DNA of 64,000 bases, taken from positions 62,001-126,000 of the forward strand of contig NZ_JOCT01000006.1 in the NCBI RefSeq assembly GCF_000717875.1. The letters run 5' to 3'. Below are positions 41,974-51,011 of this stretch, one piece after another. This DNA is from Streptomyces sp. NRRL S-455. Lineage in GTDB: Bacteria; Actinomycetota; Actinomycetes; Streptomycetales; Streptomycetaceae. Numbering within the stretch: the first letter of the stretch is position 1; every line of letters starts with the position of its first letter. The notes beneath the pieces are model-generated. The model was not told the origin of the DNA. It saw only the letters and a list, made by a program, of their open reading frames with translations, and ran no database searches. The translations under genes were made by a program, and so were the position numbers.

Positions 41974-42829
41974 GATGTCGACGGGTGCGGCGGTGGCGTG
42001 TGTGGCAGCGGCGGTCTGGCTGCTGGGCGAGCGGAACCCGGCGCGGCGGGCGCGGCTGCTGCTCGCCGGCGGCGGGACCGCCGGGAGCGGGCCGCCCGGG
42101 TGGCGGCGGGTGCGCCCTGACGCGCTGCGGCGCCTTCGCGGGCGGCTGCGGGCCGAGTGGTGGGCGCCGGTGGCCGGGCTGGTGCTGGCGGTGCTCGGGG
42201 CGTCGGTGCTGCCGGCCGTCCTGGGGGCCGCCGGGGTACCGCTGCTGCGGCGGGTCCGGCTGGCCGGCCTGGCGCGGCGGGACCAGGAGCGCCGGGCGGA
42301 CGCGGTGATCGCGTTGTGCGGCACGCTCGCCGGCGAGGTGCGGGCCGGACGCCAGCCGGGTGAGGCGCTGCTGCGGGCCGCGCGGGACCGCGGCGGACTC
42401 GCGGACGCACAGGCGACGGTGCTGGCGGCGGCGCGGTTCGGCGGCGATGTGCCGGGCGCGCTCGCGACCGCCGCACGGCAACCGGGCGCTGAAGGGCTGC
42501 GGGGACTCGCGGCGTGCTGGCGGGTGGCCGTGGACCAGGGCGCGGGACTCGCGGCCGGACTCGACCGGCTCACCGCGGCTCTGCGCGCGGAACGGGACCA
42601 ACGTTGCGACCTGCGTGCCCAGTTGGCGGGTGCCCGCACCACGGCCGTGATGCTCGCCGGGCTGCCGGCCCTGGGGCTCCTCATCGGCACCGCCCTCGGC
42701 GCCGACCCCCTCCATGTCCTGCTGCACACCACGGCGGGCCTGGGCTGCCTGGTGGTCGGCGGGGCGCTGGAGGGCCTGGGGCTGTGGTGGGTGCTGCGGA
42801 TCGTGCGGGGCGCGGAGGCGGCCGCATGA
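41957..42829 (+). CDS. tadB: TadB-like integral membrane protein (T2SS F family)
   Basis: A 290-residue GspF-like protein with hydrophobic segments at the N terminus, about 70-100, and two at the C terminus (AVMLAGLPALGLLIGTAL, VLLHTTAGLGCLVVGGAL), flanking a helical cytoplasmic domain (QPGEALLRAARDRGGLADAQ, RFGGDVPGALATAA). ATG 41957 sits just after a G-rich stretch and overlaps tadA; ATG 41975 is an alternative. With TadC it forms the membrane platform turned by TadA. Confidence 0.88.
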   Translation: MAAVAEMSTGAAVACVAAAVWLLGERNPARRARLLLAGGGTAGSGPPGWRRVRPDALRRLRGRLRAEWWAPVAGLVLAVLGASVLPAVLGAAGVPLLRRVRLAGLARRDQERRADAVIALCGTLAGEVRAGRQPGEALLRAARDRGGLADAQATVLAAARFGGDVPGALATAARQPGAEGLRGLAACWRVAVDQGAGLAAGLDRLTAALRAERDQRCDLRAQLAGARTTAVMLAGLPALGLLIGTALGADPLHVLLHTTAGLGCLVVGGALEGLGLWWVLRIVRGAEAAA

Positions 42830-43611
42830 GCGGGGAAGTTATCCACAGGCTGGGGGTGGCAGCGGGGACGCTGCTGGGGCTCGGCTGGTCCGTGCGGTGG
42901 CTGGTGGAAGCGCGGCGCAGCCGGCGGATGCGGCGCCGGCTGACCGGACTGCCGGCCCGGGAGGCGACCGCCCCCGTCCCGCGCCTCGCCTTGCGCGGGG
43001 CAGCACACAGATGGCTCCCTCCCGTCGGCGTGGCGTGCGCCGGGTGGGCGTTGGTCGGCGGGCCCGCCGGTGTCGCGGTGGGACTGGCCGGTGCGGTGGG
43101 GATGTGGCGGTGGCGGCAGCGGCAGGAGGCGACCGCGGCCGTACAGGCGCCCGACCTGACCGAGGCGGCACGGCAACTGCCCCTGGCCGCCGACCTGCTG
43201 GCCGCCTGCATCGCCGCGGGCGCCGGCCCGGTGATAGCGGCCCAGGCGGTCGGCGAGGCCCTGGGCGGCCCCGTGGGAGACGCGCTGGTCCATGGCGCGG
43301 CGGAGGTGCGGCTGGGCGGCGAGCCGGGTTCCGCCTGGCGGAGGCTGGCCGCCCTCCCGGGTGCCGATGGCCTGGCCCGGCTGCTCGAGCGGGCCGGTGT
43401 GACCGGGCTGCCCGCCGCCACACCGGTCGCCCGGCTCGCCACCGAGGCCCGCGCCGACTGGGGCCGCGCCGCGACGGCCAGGGCACGCCGTGCGGGCGTC
43501 ATCGTCAGCGCGCCCGTCGGACTGTGCTTCCTGCCGGCGTTCATCGCGGTCGGTGTGCTGCCCGTGGTGATCGGGCTCGCGGGCGGGGTGCTCGAGGGAG
43601 GTGGTGGCTGA
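42826..43611 (+). CDS. tadC: TadC-like integral membrane protein (T2SS F family)
   Basis: A 261-residue GspF-like protein: an N-terminal helix, a Trp-rich membrane pair around residues 60-95, the cytoplasmic LPLAADLLAACIAAGAGPV and RLGGEPGSAWRRLAAL segments, and two terminal helices (RRAGVIVSAPVGLCFLPAFI, AVGVLPVVIGLAGGVL). ATG 42826 overlaps the tadB stop (ATGA). A perfect TTATCCACA falls in its second to fifth codons, probably by chance. It partners TadB in the pilus platform. Confidence 0.88.
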   Translation: MSGEVIHRLGVAAGTLLGLGWSVRWLVEARRSRRMRRRLTGLPAREATAPVPRLALRGAAHRWLPPVGVACAGWALVGGPAGVAVGLAGAVGMWRWRQRQEATAAVQAPDLTEAARQLPLAADLLAACIAAGAGPVIAAQAVGEALGGPVGDALVHGAAEVRLGGEPGSAWRRLAALPGADGLARLLERAGVTGLPAATPVARLATEARADWGRAATARARRAGVIVSAPVGLCFLPAFIAVGVLPVVIGLAGGVLEGGGG

Positions 43612-43683
43612 GGCGGAGACGGGTCGGTGAGGCAAGTCGGCGACAACCAAATGAAGTTCGGACTCTTTCCTACGGGGGTTGAG

Positions 43684-43893
43684 ATGTATCAGGCGGTACG
43701 GGCACGGCTGCGTGCCCTGGTGTGTGGGATGCGTACGGCGCGGAGGGACGCGGGGATGGTCACCTCCGAGTACGCGGTGGGAATCGTGGCGGCGGTCGCG
43801 TTCGCGGTGGTGCTCTACAAGGTCGTCACCAGCGGTGCGGTCGGCGCGGAGCTGCAGGGCATCGTGCAGGAAGCCCTCAATGCGCGCATGTGA
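43684..43893 (+). CDS. DUF4244 prepilin-like peptide
   Basis: A 69-residue protein with a basic leader, the processing-like site DAGMVTSEYAVG and a hydrophobic stretch (IVAAVAFAVVLYKVVTSGAV). The Gly before Met and the Glu at position 5 of the mature form (MVTSE) are the prepilin/pseudopilin features. ATG 43684 is chosen because GGGGG stands five bases upstream; GTG 43627 and ATG 43651 have no ribosome-binding site. This is the likely major pilin of the tad system. No prepilin peptidase gene is in this cluster. Confidence 0.85.
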   Translation: MYQAVRARLRALVCGMRTARRDAGMVTSEYAVGIVAAVAFAVVLYKVVTSGAVGAELQGIVQEALNARM

Positions 43894-44245
43894 GCGGGGC
43901 GCGGACCGGGGGTTCGTCACGGCGGAGTCGGCGGTCGTGCTGCCCGTGCTGGTGATGTTCGCGATGGCGCTGGTCTGGGGGCTGCTGGTGGTGGCCGCCC
44001 AGATCCAGTGCGTGGACGCGGCACGGACGGGCGCCCGCGCGGCGGCCCGCCAGGACCCGCCCGGCGCGGTCGTGCGCATGACCCGAGAGGCGGCACCGCC
44101 CGGCGCGAAGGTCACCGTCAGCCGGGACGCGGAGCACGTCCGGGTGGTCGTCGTGGCGGAGGCGCCGATGCTGCGGGGTTTGCCGTTCACCGTGCGCGAG
44201 GAAGCCGTGGCGTCGGTGGAGGAGGCCGTGGGGGTGGGCACATGA
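43880..44245 (+). CDS. TadE-family pseudopilin
   Basis: A 121-residue protein with the TadE start RGFVTAESAVVLPVLVMFAMALVWGLL: Thr-Ala-Glu-Ser before the hydrophobic helix. The remainder is a small extracytoplasmic domain. ATG 43880 lies inside the end of the DUF4244 gene (14-bp overlap). TadE proteins are processed like pilins and act as minor pilins or assembly factors. Confidence 0.88.
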   Translation: MRACERGADRGFVTAESAVVLPVLVMFAMALVWGLLVVAAQIQCVDAARTGARAAARQDPPGAVVRMTREAAPPGAKVTVSRDAEHVRVVVVAEAPMLRGLPFTVREEAVASVEEAVGVGT

Positions 44246-44709
44246 GACGACCGGCGGAGGTGCGGGGGCGGGAGACACGGCGGCGAGTGAGCGGAGGGGC
44301 CGCCTCGGATCAGGGATCCGCCACCGTCTGGAGCGTCGGAGCGATCGCCGTCCTGTGCGTGGTGTTCGGTGTCGTCCTCGCGCTGGGGCAGGCCGTCGTC
44401 GTCCGGCACCGGGCGGCGGGCGGTGCGGATCTGGCGGCGCTCGCGGCGGCGGACCACTGGGCCGAGGGAGGTGCGGCGGCCTGTGCCCGGGCCGGCCGGG
44501 TGGCCCGGGCACAGGGCGTGCGGCTGGTGCGGTGCGAGGTCGTCGGAGAGATCTCGGACGTGACGGCGGCGTCGGGCCGGGGGCCGTTCACGGCGCGGGT
44601 CAGGGCACGGGCGGGCCCTCCGGCGGCCCAGCCGGACCTTCCGTCGGCCGCTCAGCCGCATGGTCACCTGCCTCCTTCTCCTCCGGAGCCCCTTCCAGCA
44701 GCACCGTGA
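44242..44709 (+). CDS. TadE-like protein of Rv3654c type
   Basis: A 155-residue protein with an N-terminal basic part, the GSATVWSVGAIAVLCVVFGVVLALGQ helix preceded by SDQGSAT, and a C-terminal soluble part ending in a Pro-rich tail. This fits the Rv3654c family of TadE-like proteins that end actinobacterial tad clusters. ATG 44242 overlaps the TadE stop. The last 110 bp overlap the convergent helicase gene. Confidence 0.85.
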   Translation: MRRPAEVRGRETRRRVSGGAASDQGSATVWSVGAIAVLCVVFGVVLALGQAVVVRHRAAGGADLAALAAADHWAEGGAAACARAGRVARAQGVRLVRCEVVGEISDVTAASGRGPFTARVRARAGPPAAQPDLPSAAQPHGHLPPSPPEPLPAAP

Positions 44710-47128
44710 GCAGCCGCACCGCCCCCCTCTTGTGCAGCGGGTCGTTGCCGTTGCCGCACTTGGGGGACTGGATGCAGGACGGGCAGCCGGCGTCGCACTC
44801 ACAGGAGGCGATGGCCTGGCGGGTGGCGGTCAGCCAGGTGCGGGCGGTGTGGAAGGCACGCTCCGCGAAGCCCGCGCCGCCCGGATGGCCGTCGTAGACG
44901 AAGACCGTGGGCAGGAGCGTGTCCGGGTGCAGCGGGATCGACACGCCGCCGATGTCCCAGCGGTCGCAGGTGGCGAAGAGGGGCAGCAGGCCGATCGACG
45001 CGTGCTCGGCGGCGTGCAGGGAGCCGCCGAGGATCTCCGGGTTGATCCGGGCCCGGTCCAGCTGGTCCTCGGTGACGGTCCACCACACCGCCCGGGTGCG
45101 CAGCGTACGAGGAGGGAGGTCGAGCTTCGTCTCGCCCAGGACCTCACCGGTGATGAGCCGGCGACGGAGGAAGCAGACGACCTGGTTGGTGACCTCGACG
45201 GAGCCGTAGCAGAGACGGCCGTCGCCCCAGGGGACCTCGACGTCGGTCTCCAGGACGGAGATGGCCGTCGTGTCCCGGGCGACCGTGGAGTAGGGCGGGG
45301 CGGCCTCCTCGACGAGGGCGACGGAGTCCTCCAGGTCCAGGGACCGCACCAGGTAGGTGCGGCCCTGGTGGAGGTGGACGGCCCCCTCGTGCACGGTCGA
45401 GTGCGCGGCGCCCGCGTCGACCGTGCCGAGCAGCCGGCCCGTGCCGGACTCGACGACCTGGACCGGGCGTCCGCCCTCACCGCGGATGTCGGTCAGGTCG
45501 GCGGCGCGCTCGCGGCGGGTCCAGTGCCAGGCCTTGGTGCGGCGGCGCAGCAGCTTCGCGGCCTCCAGCTGGGGCAGCAGGCCCTCGCAGGCCGGGCCGA
45601 ACAGGTCGAGGTCCTCGTCCGTCAGGGGCATTTCCGCGGCGGCCGCGCACAGGTGCGGGGCGAGGACGTAAGGGTTGTCCGGGTCGAGGACCGTCGACTC
45701 GACGGGCTGGTCGAAAAGGGCCTCGGGGTGATGGACGAGGAAGGTGTCCAGCGGGTCGTCGCGGGCGACCAGGACGGCGAGGGCGCCCTGCCCGGACCGT
45801 CCGGCCCGGCCCGCCTGCTGCCACAGCGAGGCGCGCGTGCCCGGGTAGCCGGCGATGACGACCGCGTCGAGACCGGAGATGTCGATGCCGAGTTCGAGGG
45901 CGTTCGTCGCCGCGAGGCCCAGGAGTTCACCCGAATGGATGGCCCGTTCGAGTGCGCGGCGCTCCTCCGGGAGGTAGCCGCCCCGGTAGGCCGCGACACG
46001 CCCGGCCAGCGAACGGTCGACCTCGGCCAGACGCTCCTGGGAAATGACGGAGATCAGCTCGGCGCCGCGCCGCGACCGCACGAAGGCGACCGAACGCACA
46101 CCCTGCACCGTGAGGTCGGTCAGCAGGTCGGCAGCCTCGGCAGTGGCGGTGCGGCGGACGGGGGCGCCCTTCTCGCCGTGCAGCTCGGTCAGCGGCGGCT
46201 CCCACAGCGCGAACACCAGTTCACCGCGGGGGGAGGCGTCGTCGGCGACCTCCACGACCGGCAGGCCGGTGAGGCGGCCGGCGGCCACCGCGGGCTCGGC
46301 GGCGGTCGCGGAGGCGAGCAGGAACACGGGCGAGGCGCCGTAACGGGCGCACAACCGGCGCAGCCGGCGCAGCACCTGGGCGACGTGCGACCCGAAGACC
46401 CCGCGGTAGGTGTGGCACTCGTCGACGACGACGTACTTCAGCGACTTCAGGAAGGAGGACCAGCGGGGGTGGGACGGCAGGATGCCGCGGTGCAGCATGT
46501 CCGGGTTGGTCAGGACGTAGTTGGCGTACTGACGGATCCACTCGCGTTCCTCGAACGGAGTGTCGCCGTCGTACACGGCCGGGCGCACCGAATGGCCCAG
46601 TGGATGTGAAAATTCCTTCACGGAGCGGCACTGATCCGCCGCAAGGGCCTTGGTGGGGGCCAGGTAGAGGGCGGTCGCGCCGCGGCCGTTCGGGGCCTCG
46701 GCGCCCTCCAGAAGGGTGGACAGGACCGGCACGAGATAGGCCAGGGACTTGCCCGAGGCCGTGCCGGTGGCGACCACGACGGAGTCGCCGTCCAGGGCGT
46801 GCTCGGCCGCGTGTGCCTGGTGGGCCCAGGGATGCTCGATACCCGCGGCCCGTACGGCGGCCACCACTTCGGCGCGGATCCGGTCCGGCCAGACGGCATG
46901 CCGACCCTCGCGCGGGGGCAGGTGCTCCGTATGAGTAATGCGCGAAGCCCTGCTCGGACCGGACGCGAGCCGGTCCAGGACCGCGCCCGGCGCGGGCCCG
47001 GGGGCGGGGTCCGTCGGGGTTCGATCGGATCGGTGATTCTTGGCCATCGGCACCGAGTGTGTCACTGGCGTGACGGACAATGGAGCCAAGGCGTCGTACA
47101 CGCCTGCCGGTAAGTGATTGAATGCCAT
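44600..47128 (-). CDS. DEAD/DEAH-box helicase with DUF1998 domain (MrfA/YprA-like)
   Basis: An 842-residue superfamily 2 helicase: Walker A ATGTASGKSLAYLVPVL, DEAH-type box VVDECHTYRG, motif III LLASATAAEP, motif VI AGRAGRSGQGALA. The C-terminal DUF1998 domain holds four Cys (CECDAGCPSC...SPKCGNGND), a zinc site. The B. subtilis homologue MrfA is a repair helicase for mitomycin C damage. ATG 47128 gives the start I recall for homologues (MAFNHLPAGV); ATG 47044 is possible. The stop lies inside the convergent TadE-like gene. Confidence 0.9.
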   Translation of the reverse strand: MAFNHLPAGVYDALAPLSVTPVTHSVPMAKNHRSDRTPTDPAPGPAPGAVLDRLASGPSRASRITHTEHLPPREGRHAVWPDRIRAEVVAAVRAAGIEHPWAHQAHAAEHALDGDSVVVATGTASGKSLAYLVPVLSTLLEGAEAPNGRGATALYLAPTKALAADQCRSVKEFSHPLGHSVRPAVYDGDTPFEEREWIRQYANYVLTNPDMLHRGILPSHPRWSSFLKSLKYVVVDECHTYRGVFGSHVAQVLRRLRRLCARYGASPVFLLASATAAEPAVAAGRLTGLPVVEVADDASPRGELVFALWEPPLTELHGEKGAPVRRTATAEAADLLTDLTVQGVRSVAFVRSRRGAELISVISQERLAEVDRSLAGRVAAYRGGYLPEERRALERAIHSGELLGLAATNALELGIDISGLDAVVIAGYPGTRASLWQQAGRAGRSGQGALAVLVARDDPLDTFLVHHPEALFDQPVESTVLDPDNPYVLAPHLCAAAAEMPLTDEDLDLFGPACEGLLPQLEAAKLLRRRTKAWHWTRRERAADLTDIRGEGGRPVQVVESGTGRLLGTVDAGAAHSTVHEGAVHLHQGRTYLVRSLDLEDSVALVEEAAPPYSTVARDTTAISVLETDVEVPWGDGRLCYGSVEVTNQVVCFLRRRLITGEVLGETKLDLPPRTLRTRAVWWTVTEDQLDRARINPEILGGSLHAAEHASIGLLPLFATCDRWDIGGVSIPLHPDTLLPTVFVYDGHPGGAGFAERAFHTARTWLTATRQAIASCECDAGCPSCIQSPKCGNGNDPLHKRGAVRLLTVLLEGAPEEKEAGDHAAERPTEGPAGPPEGPPVP

Positions 47129-47207
47129 CGCGGCTGGCGAAGCGTCCAAGGGCTGAAGCCGAGATGCCCCGAGGGCGACCGCTCGATAGCAAGGTGCTGG
47201 AGGATCC

Positions 47208-47549
47208 GTGGACCTGTCCCTGTCGACCGAAACCATGGGCGATCGCACGATCGTCAGGGTTGGTGGCGAAATCGACGTATATACCGCGCCCAAGCTGCGC
47301 GAGCAGTTGGTCGAGCTGGTGAACGACGGCAGTTTCCACCTTGTCGTCGACATGGAGGGCGTGGACTTCCTCGACTCCACCGGACTCGGCGTGCTGGTCG
47401 GCGGCCTGAAGCGCGTGCGGGCCCATGAGGGCTCCCTGCGCCTGGTCTGCAACCAGGAGCGCATTCTGAAGATCTTCCGCATCACCGGCCTCACCAAGGT
47501 GTTCCCGATTCACACCTCGGTCGAGGAAGCGGTGGCGGCCACCGACTGA
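47208..47549 (+). CDS. bldG: anti-anti-sigma factor BldG
   Basis: A 113-residue STAS-domain protein with the phosphorylation site Ser57 in [14 protein letters not shown] 47208 gives the 113 residues I recall for BldG. BldG is needed for aerial mycelium formation and antibiotic production in S. coelicolor; unphosphorylated BldG binds anti-sigma factors and frees stress sigma factors. The gene for its partner anti-sigma factor follows 134 bp downstream, with a GC-rich hairpin in the gap that may allow partial read-through. Confidence 0.97.
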   Translation: MDLSLSTETMGDRTIVRVGGEIDVYTAPKLREQLVELVNDGSFHLVVDMEGVDFLDSTGLGVLVGGLKRVRAHEGSLRLVCNQERILKIFRITGLTKVFPIHTSVEEAVAATD

Positions 47550-47683
47550 TGACGGACCCGGGCCCCCGGGCCCGGGCCGGCCGAAGTGCGGCAAGAGTTC
47601 GGCAGAAGTGAAGACCGAGGGGGCCCGGGATTTCGGCGGCCCGGAGCCCCTCGACAGCACGCCCGTAGTTGCGAGGGGGATGC

Positions 47684-48121
47684 ATGGCCACCGTTGAGCT
47701 CCGCTTCAGCGCGCTGCCCGAGCACGTCAGGACCGCCCGGTTGGTGGCGGCCGCGGTAGCGCGCAGGGCCGGGGTGGACGAGGCCGTCCTCGACGAGGTC
47801 AGACTCGCCGTCGGCGAGGCGTGCAGCCGGGCCGTCGGACTGCACAAGACCGGCGGGATCTCGGCACCGGTGAAGGTGCTGCTGATCGAGGAGGAGAAAC
47901 AGTTCTCCATCGAGGTCGGCGACGAGGCCCCCCACGCTGTCCCGGGCGAGCGCGCGGACGGTGCTGGACCCGGCAACCCCGACGGAGAAGCCGAAGAGGA
48001 CGAGATGGGCCTCGCGGTCATCAGTGGACTCGTCGACGACGTCGAGGTCAGCGCGGGAGAGCACGGCGGGTCGATCAAGATGACCTGGCCGACCACCCCG
48101 CCGCCGACGATCCTGGTCTGA
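47684..48121 (+). CDS. anti-sigma factor, GHKL kinase-like partner of BldG
   Basis: A 145-residue protein of the RsbW/SpoIIAB type: DEVRLAVGEACSRAVG is the N box and GLAVISGLVDDVEV the G1-like region. An acidic insert (about 85-115, GERADGAGPGNPDGEAEEDE) separates the boxes. ATG 47684 follows GAGGGG. It is the partner gene found downstream of bldG, expected to bind sigma factors and to phosphorylate BldG on Ser57; the ATP-lid residues are shorter than in RsbW, so kinase activity is not certain. Confidence 0.9.
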   Translation: MATVELRFSALPEHVRTARLVAAAVARRAGVDEAVLDEVRLAVGEACSRAVGLHKTGGISAPVKVLLIEEEKQFSIEVGDEAPHAVPGERADGAGPGNPDGEAEEDEMGLAVISGLVDDVEVSAGEHGGSIKMTWPTTPPPTILV

Positions 48122-48144
48122 CCGGTCACAACCACAGCGTTTTC

Positions 48145-48176
48145 GACGAAGGGCCCCACCCGTGGGGCCCTTCGTC
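48145..48176. terminator. 15-bp stem terminator after the anti-sigma factor gene
   Basis: A perfect 15-bp stem (48145-48159 with 48162-48176) is joined by two C. It closes the bldG operon and is the strongest hairpin in the 272-bp gap before hppA. Confidence 0.92.
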
Positions 48177-48393
48177 ATGTGCGGTTGTCAGTGCTCGCCT
48201 TTACAGTGGTTCCTGTGCTGTTCATCGCGTGAATTCGTTCACGATCATTCGCATGCTCCAAGGCCGCCCGAGAATGCTTTCAGGGCATTACTTCAGAAGG
48301 CCGATTGCGTTTATCGCGCTCTGTTTTGATCAGGTTCCGGTACCTACAATCCCGTCCACATCTTGAGCTCAGCCCAAGCGTCAAGGAGGACGA

Positions 48394-50799
48394 ATGGCGG
48401 GGCTTTCTCTCTCACAACAGTCGGGCCATCCCACAGACCTCGCAGCCGCCGTACTGACCGATGGCAACCGCGTCCTCGTCGTGGTCATCGCGATCGTCGC
48501 CCTGGCGGCACTGGTGCTCGCGGGGGTCCTGGTACGCCAGGTACTCGCGGCCGGCGAGGGCACCGACAGCATGAAGAAGATCGCGGCGGCGGTCCAGGAA
48601 GGCGCGAACGCCTATCTGGCACGCCAGCTGCGCACGCTCGGAGTATTCGCCGTGGTCGTGTTCTTCCTGCTCATGCTGCTGCCCGCGGACGACTGGAGTC
48701 AGCGTGCCGGACGATCGGTGTTCTTTTTGATCGGAGCGGCGTTCTCGGCGGCCACCGGCTATATCGGCATGTGGCTCGCCGTACGCAGCAATGTGCGCGT
48801 CGCCGCGGCGGCGCGTGAGGCGACTCCGGCAGCAGGCGAGCCGGAAAAGGATCTGACCACCGTCTCGCACAAGGCGATGAAGATCGCATTTCGCACGGGC
48901 GGTGTGGTCGGCATGTTCACGGTGGGCCTCGGCCTGCTCGGCGCGTCCTGTGTGGTGCTGGTGTACGCGGCCGACGCGCCGAAGGTGCTCGAGGGCTTCG
49001 GCCTCGGTGCCGCGCTGATCGCGATGTTCATGCGGGTCGGCGGCGGCATCTTCACCAAGGCCGCCGACGTCGGCGCCGACCTGGTCGGCAAGGTCGAACA
49101 GGGCATTCCGGAGGACGACCCGCGCAATGCCGCGACCATCGCCGACAACGTGGGCGACAACGTCGGCGACTGCGCGGGCATGGCGGCCGACCTCTTCGAG
49201 TCCTATGCCGTCACCCTGGTCGCCGCGCTGATCCTGGGCTCGGCGGCTTTCGGCGACGCCGGGCTCGGCTTCCCGCTGCTGGTGCCGGCGATCGGTGTGA
49301 TCACGGCGATGATCGGCATCTTCGCCGTGGCGCCGAGGCGCTCCGACCGCAGCGGCATGAGCGCCATCAACCGCGGGTTCTTCATCTCCGCGGTGATCTC
49401 GCTCGTGATGGTGGCGGTGGCCGTCTACGTCTACCTGCCGGCCAAGTACTCAGAGCTCGACGGTGTCACCGACGCCGCGATCCAGGGCAAGGACGGCGAC
49501 CCGCGGATCCTCGCGCTCGTCGCGGTGGCCATCGGCATCGTGCTCGCCGCCCTGATCCAGCAACTGACCGGCTACTTCACCGAGACCACCCGACGGCCGG
49601 TTCGGGACATCGGCAAGACATCGCTCACCGGCCCGGCCACCGTCGTCCTCGCCGGTATCTCCGTCGGTCTCGAATCCGCCGTGTACACGGCCCTGTTGAT
49701 CGGGCTCGGGGTGTACGGGGCGTTCCTGCTCGGCGGCACGTCGATCGTGCTGGCGCTGTTCGCGGTGGCGCTGGCCGGCACCGGCCTGCTCACCACGGTC
49801 GGTGTCATCGTCGCGATGGACACCTTCGGGCCGGTCTCCGACAACGCGCAGGGCATCGCGGAGATGTCGGGCGACGTCGAGGGCGCGGGCGCGCAGGTGC
49901 TCACCAACCTGGACGCGGTCGGCAACACCACCAAGGCGATCACCAAGGGCATCGCGATCGCCACGGCCGTGCTCGCGGCGGCGGCGCTGTTCGGGTCGTA
50001 CCGCGACGCGATCATCACCGGAGCGCGGGACGTGGGCGAACAGCTCGGCGGCGAGGGCGCCCCGATGAGCCTGATGATGGACATCTCGCAGCCCAACAAC
50101 CTCGTGGGTCTCGTCGCGGGCGCCGCGGTCGTCTTCCTCTTCTCGGGGCTGGCGATCAACGCGGTGTCGCGGTCGGCGGGTTCCGTGGTCTTCGAGGTGC
50201 GGCGGCAGTTCCGCGAGCGGCCCGGGATCATGAACTACAGCGAGAAACCGGAGTACGGCAAGGTCGTCGACATCTGCACCAAGGACGCGTTGCGCGAGCT
50301 CGCCACGCCCGGTCTGCTGGCCGTGATGGCGCCCATCTTCATCGGGTTCACCCTCGGCGTCGGCCCGCTCGGCGCGTTCCTCGCGGGCGCGATCGGCGCG
50401 GGCACGCTGATGGCCGTGTTCCTGGCCAACTCCGGTGGCGCCTGGGACAACGCCAAGAAACTCGTCGAGGACGGCCACCACGGCGGCAAGGGCGGTGAGG
50501 CCCACGCGGCGACCGTGATCGGCGACACGGTCGGCGATCCCTTCAAGGACACCGCCGGTCCCGCGATCAACCCGTTGCTGAAGGTCATGAACCTGGTGGC
50601 GCTGCTCATCGCGCCCGCGGTGATCCAGTTCTCCTACGGCCCGGACAAGAGCATCGGGGTACGGATCCTGATCGCTGCCCTCGCGTTCGTCGTGATCGCC
50701 GGCGCGGTCTACGTGTCAAAGCGGCGCGGGATCGCGATGGGTGACGAAGGCAACGCCGAGCCGAAGCCCAAGTCGGCGGACCCGGCGGTGGTTTCTTAG
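48394..50799 (+). CDS. hppA: K+-independent H+-translocating pyrophosphatase
   Basis: An 801-residue membrane pyrophosphatase with about 16 helices. The pyrophosphate site is visible as DVGADLVGKVEQGIPEDDPR, then NPATIADNVGDNVGD-type segment NAATIADNVGDNVGDCAGMA; the second Asp/Lys cluster is near DTVGDPFKDTAGP. GNTTKAITKG carries Lys where K+-dependent enzymes have Ala, which marks the K+-independent class. ATG 48394 follows AAGGAGGACGA. It hydrolyses pyrophosphate and pumps protons across the cell membrane. Confidence 0.97.
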   Translation: MAGLSLSQQSGHPTDLAAAVLTDGNRVLVVVIAIVALAALVLAGVLVRQVLAAGEGTDSMKKIAAAVQEGANAYLARQLRTLGVFAVVVFFLLMLLPADDWSQRAGRSVFFLIGAAFSAATGYIGMWLAVRSNVRVAAAAREATPAAGEPEKDLTTVSHKAMKIAFRTGGVVGMFTVGLGLLGASCVVLVYAADAPKVLEGFGLGAALIAMFMRVGGGIFTKAADVGADLVGKVEQGIPEDDPRNAATIADNVGDNVGDCAGMAADLFESYAVTLVAALILGSAAFGDAGLGFPLLVPAIGVITAMIGIFAVAPRRSDRSGMSAINRGFFISAVISLVMVAVAVYVYLPAKYSELDGVTDAAIQGKDGDPRILALVAVAIGIVLAALIQQLTGYFTETTRRPVRDIGKTSLTGPATVVLAGISVGLESAVYTALLIGLGVYGAFLLGGTSIVLALFAVALAGTGLLTTVGVIVAMDTFGPVSDNAQGIAEMSGDVEGAGAQVLTNLDAVGNTTKAITKGIAIATAVLAAAALFGSYRDAIITGARDVGEQLGGEGAPMSLMMDISQPNNLVGLVAGAAVVFLFSGLAINAVSRSAGSVVFEVRRQFRERPGIMNYSEKPEYGKVVDICTKDALRELATPGLLAVMAPIFIGFTLGVGPLGAFLAGAIGAGTLMAVFLANSGGAWDNAKKLVEDGHHGGKGGEAHAATVIGDTVGDPFKDTAGPAINPLLKVMNLVALLIAPAVIQFSYGPDKSIGVRILIAALAFVVIAGAVYVSKRRGIAMGDEGNAEPKPKSADPAVVS

Positions 50800-50829
50800 G
50801 GAGGGTTCCCAAGCCCCAGCTCAAGGTGC

Positions 50830-50863
50830 GGGCGGGCGGCGCGCGTTGACGCGTCGCCCGCCC
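50830..50863. terminator. 14-bp stem terminator of hppA
   Basis: The stem (50830-50843 with 50850-50863) has one G-T pair and the loop CGTTGA. It starts 31 bp after the hppA stop. Confidence 0.85.
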
Positions 50864-51011
50864 GCTCTGCGCGGGTACACGTTCACGCCGTGAGCCTTCT
50901 CTCGCTTGGCGCAAAAGATTACGAAACGGTCTTAATGGATGCTCGGCGTGCGGTTGCCGTGCATCTGGCGTGTATGTTCCGGGGCCGAGAGCCATGGAAG
51001 GGACCAAACCG

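Noticed and set aside
42839..42847. Perfect TTATCCACA (DnaA box) at the start of tadC
   Set aside because: A single copy inside coding sequence with no partners nearby; expected by chance in a window of this size.
40483..44802. A very long open frame antisense to the tad operon (over 1,400 codons)
   Set aside because: Composition is Arg/Pro/Gly/His-rich without domains. It is a shadow of GC-rich coding DNA on the other strand; the plus-strand genes have clear families and coupled starts.
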